From assembly GCF_003550065.1 (NCBI RefSeq), contig NZ_QXDC01000002.1, positions 973,306 to 1,037,305 of the forward strand: a stretch of DNA of 64,000 nucleotides, written 5' to 3'. The notes below the pieces were generated by a model, which worked only from the letters and a program-made list of their open reading frames with translations, was not told the origin of the DNA and did not search any database. Of this stretch, positions 35,671 to 43,085 are shown one piece after another (position 1 is the first letter of the stretch; the number at the start of each line of letters is the position of its first letter). Both the position numbers and the translations under genes were made by a program. This DNA comes from Hephaestia caeni (GTDB taxonomy: Bacteria; Pseudomonadota; Alphaproteobacteria; Sphingomonadales; Sphingomonadaceae).

Positions 35671-36933
35671 TTACCATCCGCGCCCATGACCCGGCAGATC
35701 GAGCAGGATGCGAAACCTGGGAGCGGCGAAGCAGGCGGCGAGCCGCGCCCGCCACAGATCGCCATTCGCGCTGCAAGCCGGCTCGGCGCAGCCGGCGGAC
35801 ATCGCCGCGCCCACCATCCCCGATGCTTGCAGGTAAAACAGCGCCTCCTGGAAACCACGGCGCTGCGCTGACATCGCCGCGCTCTCCGTCGCGGCGGCGT
35901 CTCGTACCGCGCGCGCCAGCGCCGCGCGGCGAGCCTTCAGCCCCTGCATCAAATGGGCACGGGGATAATTGCGCTTGGCCTGCTCGAGCTGCTCGCAGAC
36001 CATGGTGAGCCGGCGACGCTCGCGGTCGAGCTGCCGCAGGCCGACCCTGGCGATCGCCTCCGCCAGATCCGATAATTGGGGTCCGACGCCGGAAGCCGCC
36101 TTTCGCGGCAGGCGTGCCGGCTGCGCATCGAAGCGGAAGATTTGCTCCCATCGCCCGGCTTTCAGCCCGTCACTGCTGTGGAGCGCCGCCAGCAGCAGAT
36201 GACGCACCGGAGCGTAGTGGAAGCGGTTGCCGACCAGCGCCGCCCGGTACCGCTCCCAACCTACCCGGTCACCGGGGCGGGCGCCGCGGATTTGCTCCCG
36301 CGCAATCATCCCGTTCCACAGCACTCGGGTTTTGACGAAGGCAAACCGCGCCATTTGCGCGCGCGTGCGCGCGACCCGGGCCGCGAGCGCCCGCTCGGCG
36401 GCCTGCGTCCGCCCCAGGGCCCTGATCCCCGCAAGATCGGTCAGCAACAGCGCATGACGGTCGCAGAAGGTCGTCACGCGCAAGATCCAGCTCCGCTCGA
36501 TCCGCCACGGCGCGCCGGACACCAGCCAGTCAAGCCAGCACTGGGCGCAGCCGATTGACCGCAGCGTCAGCGGCAACAGATCGCCGCGCCCACAGCCGAC
36601 GAACGTCCTAGAAATCGCCTTCGCGGGCACCATCGTCGCCCACGCGAGCCGTTCTACCATCACCTGGCGGCGGTCCGGCACGCCAGCGACCGCCGGCGCC
36701 GGCGCGGCCAACCAAGCCGATGCGCGCGACGTGGCCGGTACGCGCGACGTGGCCGGTACGGGCGACACGGCCAGGTCGCGATCGGCGAGCGCCGCGTCGA
36801 TGCCGAGATGGCGAAACAGCGCTTTGGGCGTGGTCTCATGACGCGCGGCCAGGCGGCGCAGCCAGGATTCGAAACATTCCTCGGGCAGCGGCCTCACCCG
36901 AAACGCCAGCGGCTCGATCTCCCGCCCGCTCAT
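35671..36933 (-). CDS. tniQ: TniQ/TnsD-like target-selection protein
   Basis: 420 residues. The N-terminus (LPEECFESWLRRLAARHETTPKALFRHLG, in pieces) is the TniQ opening. A zinc-binding CGRGDL...CAQCW...FCDRHALLL segment follows at about 105-170. The C-terminal half is helical with a final CAEPACSANGDLWR segment. TniQ is needed for target choice with TniA and TniB. An 18-bp tandem repeat near 36723-36775 encodes repeated VPATSR units at about residues 55-70, probably an unstable linker. Its ATG overlaps the tniB stop by 4 nt. Confidence 0.82.
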   Translation of the reverse strand: MSGREIEPLAFRVRPLPEECFESWLRRLAARHETTPKALFRHLGIDAALADRDLAVSPVPATSRVPATSRASAWLAAPAPAVAGVPDRRQVMVERLAWATMVPAKAISRTFVGCGRGDLLPLTLRSIGCAQCWLDWLVSGAPWRIERSWILRVTTFCDRHALLLTDLAGIRALGRTQAAERALAARVARTRAQMARFAFVKTRVLWNGMIAREQIRGARPGDRVGWERYRAALVGNRFHYAPVRHLLLAALHSSDGLKAGRWEQIFRFDAQPARLPRKAASGVGPQLSDLAEAIARVGLRQLDRERRRLTMVCEQLEQAKRNYPRAHLMQGLKARRAALARAVRDAAATESAAMSAQRRGFQEALFYLQASGMVGAAMSAGCAEPACSANGDLWRARLAACFAAPRFRILLDLPGHGRGW

Positions 36934-37766
36934 TCCGGGCTATAAGGCGTAAACAATTGCAGCGCCTCGGTGATATCGTCCTGGGTCACGAACCGGCGGT
37001 CATGCCGCCGCGCGACCTTTCCCGACCAGTGCAGGATGCGCTTGAAGTTCCCGGTGACCCCGCCGCTGGTCCGCCAGATGCGCTCGGCGAACGCGGGTTC
37101 GGCGAGATGGTCGGGCTCCTCCATCCCCATGCCGCGGGCCAGCGCGCGGATCAGGCGCTGCGCGGGCTCGCCCGGCTCCCATAACGGCAATTTGAGGATG
37201 ATTGAGCGGTACGCCAGCTCGACATCGTCGGCGAAGATCTGCCGGGCGACATCGAGGCCCGCCACGACCAGCGGCACATTGCCCGCGCTCATCAGGAAGC
37301 GGAACGCATCGAGCGTATCGCGCCGCGCAACGCCGCTCGCGGTCAGGATCACATGGACATTGTCGATCGCGACCAGCCGCGTGCCCTGTTCGGCCAGCAG
37401 GTCGACGACCTTCAAATCGGCGGTTTTGTGCGTGTTCGTGCGGATCGGCCAGCCCTGTTTCCAGAGCAGGGCGAGGTTGATCTTGAGCGAGGTCGGACTC
37501 GAGGGAATGACCGTGCGCAGCACGGGCTGATAGCGCGCCTCGCCCCAATCGGCGGGCTCGGGAAAGGCTTCGGCAAGGCGGCGCTGCGCTTCGCGCAGGA
37601 TCGAGGTTTTGCCCATGCCGGACTGTCCGGTGAGCACGATGCAGGTCGGGCGTTCCTCGGGATCGTCATGCGCGACATCGACGATCGTCTCGACCGCGTT
37701 CCGCGCTTCTTCGAAATCGATCCAGAAGGAGGGCGCCAGCGATGGCGCGGTCGCAGCGGCGCTCAT
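36930..37766 (-). CDS. tniB: TniB/TnsC-like AAA+ transposition regulator
   Basis: 278 residues, an AAA+ ATPase with Walker A LTGQSGMGKTS, Walker B LVAIDNVHV and a sensor-like VVAGLDVAR segment. TniB binds target DNA in an ATP-dependent way and activates the transposase. It overlaps tniA (stop 37763) and tniQ (start 36933) by 4 nt each, giving the order tniA-tniB-tniQ as in Tn5053/Tn402. Confidence 0.9.
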   Translation of the reverse strand: MSAAATAPSLAPSFWIDFEEARNAVETIVDVAHDDPEERPTCIVLTGQSGMGKTSILREAQRRLAEAFPEPADWGEARYQPVLRTVIPSSPTSLKINLALLWKQGWPIRTNTHKTADLKVVDLLAEQGTRLVAIDNVHVILTASGVARRDTLDAFRFLMSAGNVPLVVAGLDVARQIFADDVELAYRSIILKLPLWEPGEPAQRLIRALARGMGMEEPDHLAEPAFAERIWRTSGGVTGNFKRILHWSGKVARRHDRRFVTQDDITEALQLFTPYSPE

Positions 37767-39436
37767 GTCCGCTCCTGCAACCAGTCGTCTTCGCTGAGCT
37801 CGGCGACCGGTTTCCAGTCAATGGGCGGCTTTTCCGGCGCTTCGCCATACCGGAGGTCCGCGAGCGTCGTCCCCTCGCCTTCGCGGCGCTTTGCCTGGCG
37901 CCGCGCCGCCTTCGTGCGAACGCGGGCGCGGTGGATTTCCTGATTGGCGGCGGCCACCGCCCGCGCCGTCGCCGCGCGACCGCCATCGGCCTGGTAGGCC
38001 CGGCCTAGCGCCCGCACTCCTGCCCTGGCGGCCTCCCAATCCGCCTCCCAGACGTCGGGATAGTCGCCGACAACCGGCAATTCGACATAGCGGCCGTCGA
38101 GGTCGGCGTAGATATGCTGGATCGTCCGCTCATCCCAGCTGATCTCGACCCTTTGGCCGATCCTGGCGGCAAGCATCGGGTGCCAGTAATGGCGATATCT
38201 GATCTGGATACCCTTGGCATGGACCGTGAGCGACTTCGACGGCAGAAACTGGCGGAACAGTTCGCCCGCATCGACCGACACGGGCAGCAGCGGGCTGTGC
38301 TTCGCCGCCTCGCGCTCCCACATCTGGGCCGGACACAGGCCGCCCAGCGCGCTATGCGGCGCGTGATGATAGATCGCGATCTGGCACAGCAGCCAGCGCT
38401 CGAATTCCACAAGCGTCATCGCCGCGTCCGCCTCGGCATCATAGCCGTCGCGCGCCGCCACGTTCGATCCGGTCGCACCGGGCAAAAGCCGCAGTTTTCC
38501 AATCATCGTGCCGATCAGCCGCTCGATATGCCCGCCAAGATGGGCCGGCCCGGGCCTCCGCACATCGGGGCCAATCCCATTGCGGACGCAGGCGCGCCGG
38601 AAGGCTTCGGAGCGATGCGGTTTGGCCTGATCGGCATGCAAGCGCCGGAACAAACCGTGCATCGGATAGCTGACATCGACGCCCAGGTGGGCGAGGGCCG
38701 GCTCTTTGGGCAACACAGCGCTCGCAACCGCCCGTCCGCACCGGAATATCGAGGGGTCGCCGAAGCTGACATAGTAACCAAGAATGGACCGGGTCCAGAT
38801 TTCGATGAGGAAGGTGATCCACGGTCTTCCGAGCTGTTCGCGCCGCAGACTATCGACCAGGATGACATCGCCCTTGGTGTGATCCATCTGAACCAGGTCG
38901 AGAAATCCCTCGCTTGCATATTCGCCGGGGTGCGGTTCATGGGCGCTCCGCGTCTTCGATCCCATCGTCGCTTTCGCCCAAACACGGCTCGGAATCTCAG
39001 CCAGAAGCCGCTCGATCGTCTTCTCGCTTGGGATCAGATCGGCGGGAAAGCGATGATCTCCGTTGTCCGCGTGCAACAGGCCCCAAATCTGCCGCGCCGC
39101 TTCCGCACGCGATGGCGGCACCATCTTGAGCGCAATTTCGTCGATCAACGTCTCGATGGCGGCCCTCACCTCGGGATCGATCCTGTGCGATCCAACAGCG
39201 GGTCCACGCGGTTTTGGAGCCAGCGTTTCCGCGACCGGATGCACCCGGAAGCGCGCGGCCAGTGTCCGTATCTGCCGCTCTTTAAGGCCGGTTGCCTCGG
39301 AAATCGCCTGAACCTGAGCCGCTGTCACCGGGCCGGAAAGCGATATATGTCGCCGGAAATGGGGGTAGAGAGCCAATCCCGCCTCAAGCGATTTGAGGCT
39401 CCGCCGGGGCGCTGGAGACGGCTTGCGCTCAATCAC
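37763..39436 (-). CDS. tniA: TniA/TnsB-like DDE transposase
   Basis: 557 residues. An N-terminal helix-turn-helix region (about 15-80) precedes an rve/DDE catalytic core with D185 (VQMDHTKG), D269 (LHADQAKPHR) and E305 (GHIERLIGTM), the last two separated by 35 residues. A Mu-transposase C-terminal beta-barrel follows (about 400-460). It recognises the ends of the element and joins 3' ends to target DNA. Its start lies 34 nt inside the first right-end repeat, as expected for the first gene of the element. It is intact and likely active. Confidence 0.93.
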   Translation of the reverse strand: MIERKPSPAPRRSLKSLEAGLALYPHFRRHISLSGPVTAAQVQAISEATGLKERQIRTLAARFRVHPVAETLAPKPRGPAVGSHRIDPEVRAAIETLIDEIALKMVPPSRAEAARQIWGLLHADNGDHRFPADLIPSEKTIERLLAEIPSRVWAKATMGSKTRSAHEPHPGEYASEGFLDLVQMDHTKGDVILVDSLRREQLGRPWITFLIEIWTRSILGYYVSFGDPSIFRCGRAVASAVLPKEPALAHLGVDVSYPMHGLFRRLHADQAKPHRSEAFRRACVRNGIGPDVRRPGPAHLGGHIERLIGTMIGKLRLLPGATGSNVAARDGYDAEADAAMTLVEFERWLLCQIAIYHHAPHSALGGLCPAQMWEREAAKHSPLLPVSVDAGELFRQFLPSKSLTVHAKGIQIRYRHYWHPMLAARIGQRVEISWDERTIQHIYADLDGRYVELPVVGDYPDVWEADWEAARAGVRALGRAYQADGGRAATARAVAAANQEIHRARVRTKAARRQAKRREGEGTTLADLRYGEAPEKPPIDWKPVAELSEDDWLQERT

Positions 39437-39469
39437 GGAACGGGCTCCCCAATGATTTTTGCTGTCCGC

Positions 39470-39593
39470 GAAATGTAGCTTATTTTGTCGAACACCGCGA
39501 CGTGTATATTGCCCTAGACAGAATTACTCGCAGAGCATCCGATGTAATATATTGATATTACATGATATTATTGAAATGTAGCCTATTTTGTCG
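39470..39593. repeat. paired transposase-binding repeats at the right end
   Basis: GAAATGTAGC(T/C)TATTTTGTC, followed by G, occurs at 39470-39490 and 39573-39593, identical at 20 of 21 positions and in the same orientation. Read inward they give CGACAAAATA, as in TnsB sites of Tn7. The spacing of 103 bp suits a multi-site transposon end. Confidence 0.7.
39542..39563. promoter_or_regulatory. AT-rich palindrome upstream of the winged-helix gene
   Basis: ATGTAATAT-ATTG-ATATTACAT, a perfect 9-4-9 inverted repeat in AT-rich DNA, 24 nt before the next gene. It may be an operator for that gene, or part of the transposon end. Confidence 0.45.
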
Positions 39594-40376
39594 GCTGACA
39601 CCAGCCATCTCGACCTGTTCGATCGCTTCGAGGAATGGCGCGCGGCCCTTGCTGATGCGGACACGCTGGCCTGGCGCGATCGCCTGCCTTCCACGATCGT
39701 AGAACCCGCGGCGGCAGCCGAGCACCCGCCCCTCGTCTGCGCGCTCGACACCGTGCGCCAGCTCGCGCGTATCGATCACAGCATCATGGCGTGGCTTGGC
39801 CTGCCGTTCGCGCTGCGCGATCGTGGTCTATCCGCTGCTCCCCTCCCTTGCCTCGCTGGCGGCGCCAAGGCGTTCCGGATGAAGCCCCGGCCCAATGACG
39901 ACGACTGGCTGGCGGTGCTGCGCGGACTGGAGAAGGCGGCGGAAACCGGCCTGGGGCGGCTGCACAGCCTCGAGCGGACCTATCGCGACGCCCATCGCGC
40001 GATCGTCGCCGAATATCGACCCGGCGCTCTTCCCGTCCTTCTCGCGCTCAGCCAGCACCGTCCCCTGCTCTCCCCGCAATCGGTCGCCGATCTTCTCGAC
40101 ATGAGCATCGCCGGCGCAAGCAAACTGCTCAATCGCGCGGCATCCGCCGGCCTGCTTATCGAGATCACAGCGCGGCGCAGTTGGCGGTTGTTCCTTACGC
40201 CGGACTTAGCCGTCGAATTTGGCTATGCGCGGCCAAAGCAGGGACGCCCCCCCAAGGAACCGCCTCCCCTGCCCCCAAATCGCGATCTGGCCGAGGTGTT
40301 CGATGCATTCGACAGCGAAATGGAGCGGATCGACCGGCTTTTGGGAGAGCGTCCCGTTGAATCGACCACTCCATAG
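39588..40376 (+). CDS. DUF1612/RHE_PE00001-like winged-helix protein at the transposon junction
   Basis: 262 residues from a TTG. The helical N-terminal part (DLFDRFEEWRAALADADTLAWRDRL) and central YRDAHRAIVAEYRPGALP segment lead to a winged helix (about 160-205: LLSPQSVADLLDMSIAGASKLLNRAASAGLL, in pieces). The chosen start lies at the transposon end itself, so the native N-terminus may have been cut and replaced by a fortuitous start. A decayed second copy follows at 40954. Its family is linked to plasmid regions, but the role is unknown. Confidence 0.65.
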   Translation: MSADTSHLDLFDRFEEWRAALADADTLAWRDRLPSTIVEPAAAAEHPPLVCALDTVRQLARIDHSIMAWLGLPFALRDRGLSAAPLPCLAGGAKAFRMKPRPNDDDWLAVLRGLEKAAETGLGRLHSLERTYRDAHRAIVAEYRPGALPVLLALSQHRPLLSPQSVADLLDMSIAGASKLLNRAASAGLLIEITARRSWRLFLTPDLAVEFGYARPKQGRPPKEPPPLPPNRDLAEVFDAFDSEMERIDRLLGERPVESTTP

Positions 40377-40440
40377 CAAAAGATGGCGGACCGTGGCACT
40401 CTGTCATCATCAACCGCCCCCATGAGGAAAAGTTAAGGCC

Positions 40441-40935
40441 ATGATGATCGGCTATGCCCGCGTTTCTAGAGATGAGGACAATCTTGGCCTTCAGCTCGAT
40501 GCGCTCCGCGCGGCGGGCTGTGAAAAGATTTTCATCGATGAGGGTGTCAGCGGCCTGACAATCGAACGGGACGGTCTCGATCAAGCCCTCGGTACGGTGG
40601 GCGAAAGCGACGTGCTGGTCGTATGGAAGCTCGATCGCCTCGGCCGTTCGCTTGGCTTCCCGATCGATCTCCTCTGCACGCTGCAATCGAACGGGGCCGA
40701 TTTTCAAAGCCTGACAGACGGAATCGACACAACGACAGCGAACGGCAGGGTCATTTTCGATGTCATGCGGTCGCTGCTTCAATTTGAGAACGCATTGATT
40801 CGCGAACACACCAAAGCCGACGGCATTTTTGGCGAGCCGCGCGCAAGTTACTCCGCATATGCCGAGGCCGCGTTGCTCGATCGCGTTGCAGCGAGACCTG
40901 AGCGCATGGCCGGCGAGCGCGAGGCAAGCGGCTAG
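40441..40935 (+). CDS. serine resolvase/invertase, C-terminally truncated
   Basis: 164 residues. The catalytic domain is recognisable: Ser in YARVSRDEDN, VWKLDRLGRS, and the TTTANGRVIFDVM and FENALIREHTKA stretch of the long helix. After about residue 127 the sequence departs from the family, and the C-terminal helix-turn-helix DNA-binding domain is missing. The last 37 residues come from other DNA. It therefore probably cannot bind res sites. It sits between an intact and a decayed copy of the DUF1612-like gene, so a recombination event at this locus is likely. Confidence 0.75.
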   Translation: MMIGYARVSRDEDNLGLQLDALRAAGCEKIFIDEGVSGLTIERDGLDQALGTVGESDVLVVWKLDRLGRSLGFPIDLLCTLQSNGADFQSLTDGIDTTTANGRVIFDVMRSLLQFENALIREHTKADGIFGEPRASYSAYAEAALLDRVAARPERMAGEREASG

Positions 40936-40953
40936 GCGCCCTCCCCTCCCGGT

Positions 40954-41476
40954 CATTTCGACCTGCTTGGAGAGGCACGCAGCCACCCTCCCCTCGTGCG
41001 AGCGCTCGACGCGTTGCGGCGGCTTGCCAGGATCGATCAAGATATCATGGCGTGGCTCTGCCTGCCCTTCCCCTGCACTGCCCAGCCTCGCTGGCCGCGC
41101 CAAGGCGCTCCGGATGAGCCGGAAGCTCAAGTCCGATGACTGGCTGGCCGTTCCTCACGCACTCGAGCGCACGGCGGCTGAAAGCCTTGGGCGGCTTCAC
41201 GACCTTGGGTGCTTGTATCGCGACGCCCATCGCGCCATCGCCGCCGAATACGGTCCTGGAGCCCTGCCTGCCCTGCTGTCACCGCAATCCGTTTCCGATC
41301 TGCTGTCCATGAGTATTGACGGCGGCGGCAAGCTGCTCGGCCGAACCGCCAGCGCCAACCTGTTGGTCGAGATCGCGCAGCGGCGGAGTTGGCGGCTTTT
41401 CCTGGCTCCCGACATCGCGATTGCGTTTGCTTACATGCAACCGAAGCACCGCAGCCGAAAAAGAAGCGGCATTTGA
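40954..41476 (+). pseudogene. decayed duplicate of the DUF1612-like winged-helix gene
   Basis: Reading frames match the protein at 39588: HPPLVRALDALRRLARIDQDIMAWLCLPF in one frame, then a shift at about 41065 into ALPSLAGRAKALRM, the YRDAHRAIAAEYGPGALP segment and the winged helix (LLSPQSVSDLLSMSIDGGGKLL). Part of the N-terminus is deleted and the C-terminus is shortened. It is a tandem duplicate that has lost function. Confidence 0.7.
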
Positions 41477-41627
41477 CGACGAAATGGCAGTGATCGATCA
41501 GTTGCTATCTCAGAACTGAGTAGCGCCGGGCCCTCGTGGCCGCTCCTTTCGTCGCGCTGTGGAACATATTAGACGACCGCCTTCGGTTCGATCGCGACAG
41601 AAAATTGGTTCAATTCCGGGTTTTTTG

Positions 41628-41958
41628 CATGTGCCGCGTTTTGTGCCGCGTTTCATGCAGCGCATTGTATCGCGCTGGGTGCCGCGATAGACCAAGCGCG
41701 TCCACATGTACACGCGCTTGGTCTAGCGCGGCTCCATACAACAGCGCGTTGCGCCGCGATGGTGTACTCGCGGCTGGGCGCGCTGGCGCATCTGAGGTAC
41801 AGGCCGTTAGCGGGTTGTACAGCGCTGGTGCGTTACCATGCACATGCGCGTTGATCAGCGCTGCCCAACGCGCTATCGTACGCAACTGCTAGTGGTGCCG
41901 CGCGACCGAACACACGTCATGGTTGTGCCGCGCATTGTGCAGCGCATTCGAAACACGG
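41628..41958. repeat. repeat-rich region upstream of parA, candidate centromere (parS)
   Basis: About 330 bp without a gene, filled with degenerate copies of TTGTGC(C/A)GCGC: for example TTGTGCCGCG near 41641, TTGTATCGCGC near 41664, TTGTACAGCGC near 41815 and TTGTGCCGCGC then TTGTGCAGCGC near 41923-41945, with copies also in inverted orientation. It lies directly before parA, the usual place of the centromere and operator in type Ib ParA systems. Confidence 0.5.
41688..41725. repeat. perfect 14-bp inverted repeat in the pre-parA region
   Basis: TAGACCAAGCGCGT (41688-41701) and ACGCGCTTGGTCTA (41712-41725) with a 10-nt spacer. It could form a strong hairpin or bind a dimer. It stands inside the repeat-rich region. 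Confidence 0.6.
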
Positions 41959-41967
41959 GAGCTCATC

Positions 41968-42654
41968 GTGCCAGTAATCACTATCGCGCAGAGTAAGGGC
42001 GGGGCGGGGAAAACAACCCTTGCGCTTGCCTTGGCATCCGAGTTCGAAGCTCTTGGGGGAACCGTGTTCATGCTGGATGCGGACCGCCAGAACAGCCTGT
42101 TGAATTGGCATCGTGACCGGATTTCTGGGGGCAGGGGAGGGGACACCCGCATCACTGTCGAGGATGCCTCACAGCTTCGCGATTCAGACATCGGAGGCGC
42201 CATCGCACAAGCGCGGGAGAGCGCCCAACTGGTCCTCGTCGACTCTGAAGGAACTTCGAACTTCAAGACCGCATATGCGGCAATGGATTCCGATTTTGTC
42301 GTCATCCCGACACGCTCATCCCGGCTCGATCTGGAGCGAACCGTCGAAACAAGCGATATGCTCGAGAAGATGTGCCGCGGCGTCCCTTATCGCGTTCTCA
42401 TCACGCAAACCGGCCAGGTCGCGCGATCGAAAGCCGAATGGGAAATCGACAGGCAGATCAGCAACGCGCTTCCCACTTTCGATGCGCAAATGCACATGCT
42501 CGATGCCTTCCGCGCAATGTCGAACTATCGAATGACGCTAGCCGAGGTAGAATCCGCTGGCCTCGCCAAAACGGAGAAGGCGAGGCGCATCGCTCAAGGC
42601 ATTTTGGCTGACATCCTGAGTGAGATTCAGAACAAGGAGACGGTCGATGCCTGA
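41968..42654 (+). CDS. parA: ParA-family partition ATPase
   Basis: 228 residues, short (type Ib-like) ParA without an N-terminal DNA-binding domain. The deviant Walker A SKGGAGKTT, the A' motif LDADRQNS and Walker B VLVDSEG are present. The GTG start at 41968 has a GGGAGC site and gives the usual opening PVITIAQSKGG; upstream in-frame codons run into the repeat region. It moves plasmid copies apart with its small partner, whose start overlaps its 3' end by 8 nt. Confidence 0.92.
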   Translation: MPVITIAQSKGGAGKTTLALALASEFEALGGTVFMLDADRQNSLLNWHRDRISGGRGGDTRITVEDASQLRDSDIGGAIAQARESAQLVLVDSEGTSNFKTAYAAMDSDFVVIPTRSSRLDLERTVETSDMLEKMCRGVPYRVLITQTGQVARSKAEWEIDRQISNALPTFDAQMHMLDAFRAMSNYRMTLAEVESAGLAKTEKARRIAQGILADILSEIQNKETVDA

Positions 42655-43039
42655 GCCTAAGCCTGCAGCCGGCGCCCTCGGAGATATCATCGGGTCAACA
42701 CGCCAGCGCATGGAGCAAACAGAAAACCCGACTGACCGGCTCAAAACCCTCGTTGAGGCCACCCAGGCTCCAAGAGCCGCGCCCCCAGCATCGCCCCCAC
42801 GCGCGCCGGCTCCATCACTTCCAGCAAACTATTTTCCGCAAATTCCTACCGAATTCGGCGTCACGCCAAAGCGCAAACCCCAAAGAGGTCCAGCGCGATC
42901 GCTTCACATCAGCATGCGCCTGTCTCCACCCGAACGCGATCGCCTGGTAAGATGGTGCGATGAGCGCAATCTCAGCCTGCCCGACGGCATCATGGCGCTC
43001 ATTGACCTGGCGGAAGGGGAGGGCGCACCCCAGGGGTGA
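42647..43039 (+). CDS. probable small DNA-binding partner of ParA
   Basis: 130 residues. The first 75 are Pro/Ala-rich and probably disordered. The last 45 (RSLHISMRLSPPERDRLVRWCDERNLSLPDGIMALIDLA, in pieces) look like a ribbon-helix-helix: a short strand followed by two helices. ParG-like RHH proteins in type Ib systems bind the centromere and stimulate ParA through a flexible N-terminus. The gene overlaps parA by 8 nt. The RHH call is by eye. Confidence 0.65.
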   Translation: MPEPKPAAGALGDIIGSTRQRMEQTENPTDRLKTLVEATQAPRAAPPASPPRAPAPSLPANYFPQIPTEFGVTPKRKPQRGPARSLHISMRLSPPERDRLVRWCDERNLSLPDGIMALIDLAEGEGAPQG

Positions 43040-43085
43040 TACCCCGAACGTCTACATGAGAAAATGGGGGGAGGGCGCCTTGTCG

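Larger units (their letters stand above)
32770..39600. mobile_element. Tn7/Tn5053-like (Tni-type) transposon with tyrosine recombinase
   Basis: A 6.8-kb unit carrying tniA, tniB and tniQ in overlapping order, a tyrosine recombinase and a winged-helix protein. The right end has a TGT terminus at 39600 reading inward on the minus strand (TGTCAGCCGACAAAATAGGC), close to the Tn7 end TGTGGGCGGACAAAATAG. A second copy of the inner part follows at 39470-39490. The left end is proposed at about 32770, where CCGACAAAAT occurs in inverted orientation just after the last island gene. A 5-bp target duplication is not clear (TCACC against ACACC if the ends are trimmed). The right limit is good, the left limit tentative. 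Confidence 0.65.

Noticed and set aside
36723..36775. 18-bp tandem repeat inside tniQ considered as a regulatory repeat
   Set aside because: It keeps the reading frame and encodes repeated VPATSR residues in a linker; simple slippage within the gene explains it.
38114..39478. Long open frame antisense to tniA
   Set aside because: The sense frame has the complete DDE motif set and overlaps tniB; the antisense frame has no ribosome-binding site or recognisable domain.
32765..39605. 5-bp target-site duplication for the Tni-type transposon
   Set aside because: TCACC and ACACC match at only four of five bases and require trimming the right terminus by three bases; not convincing.
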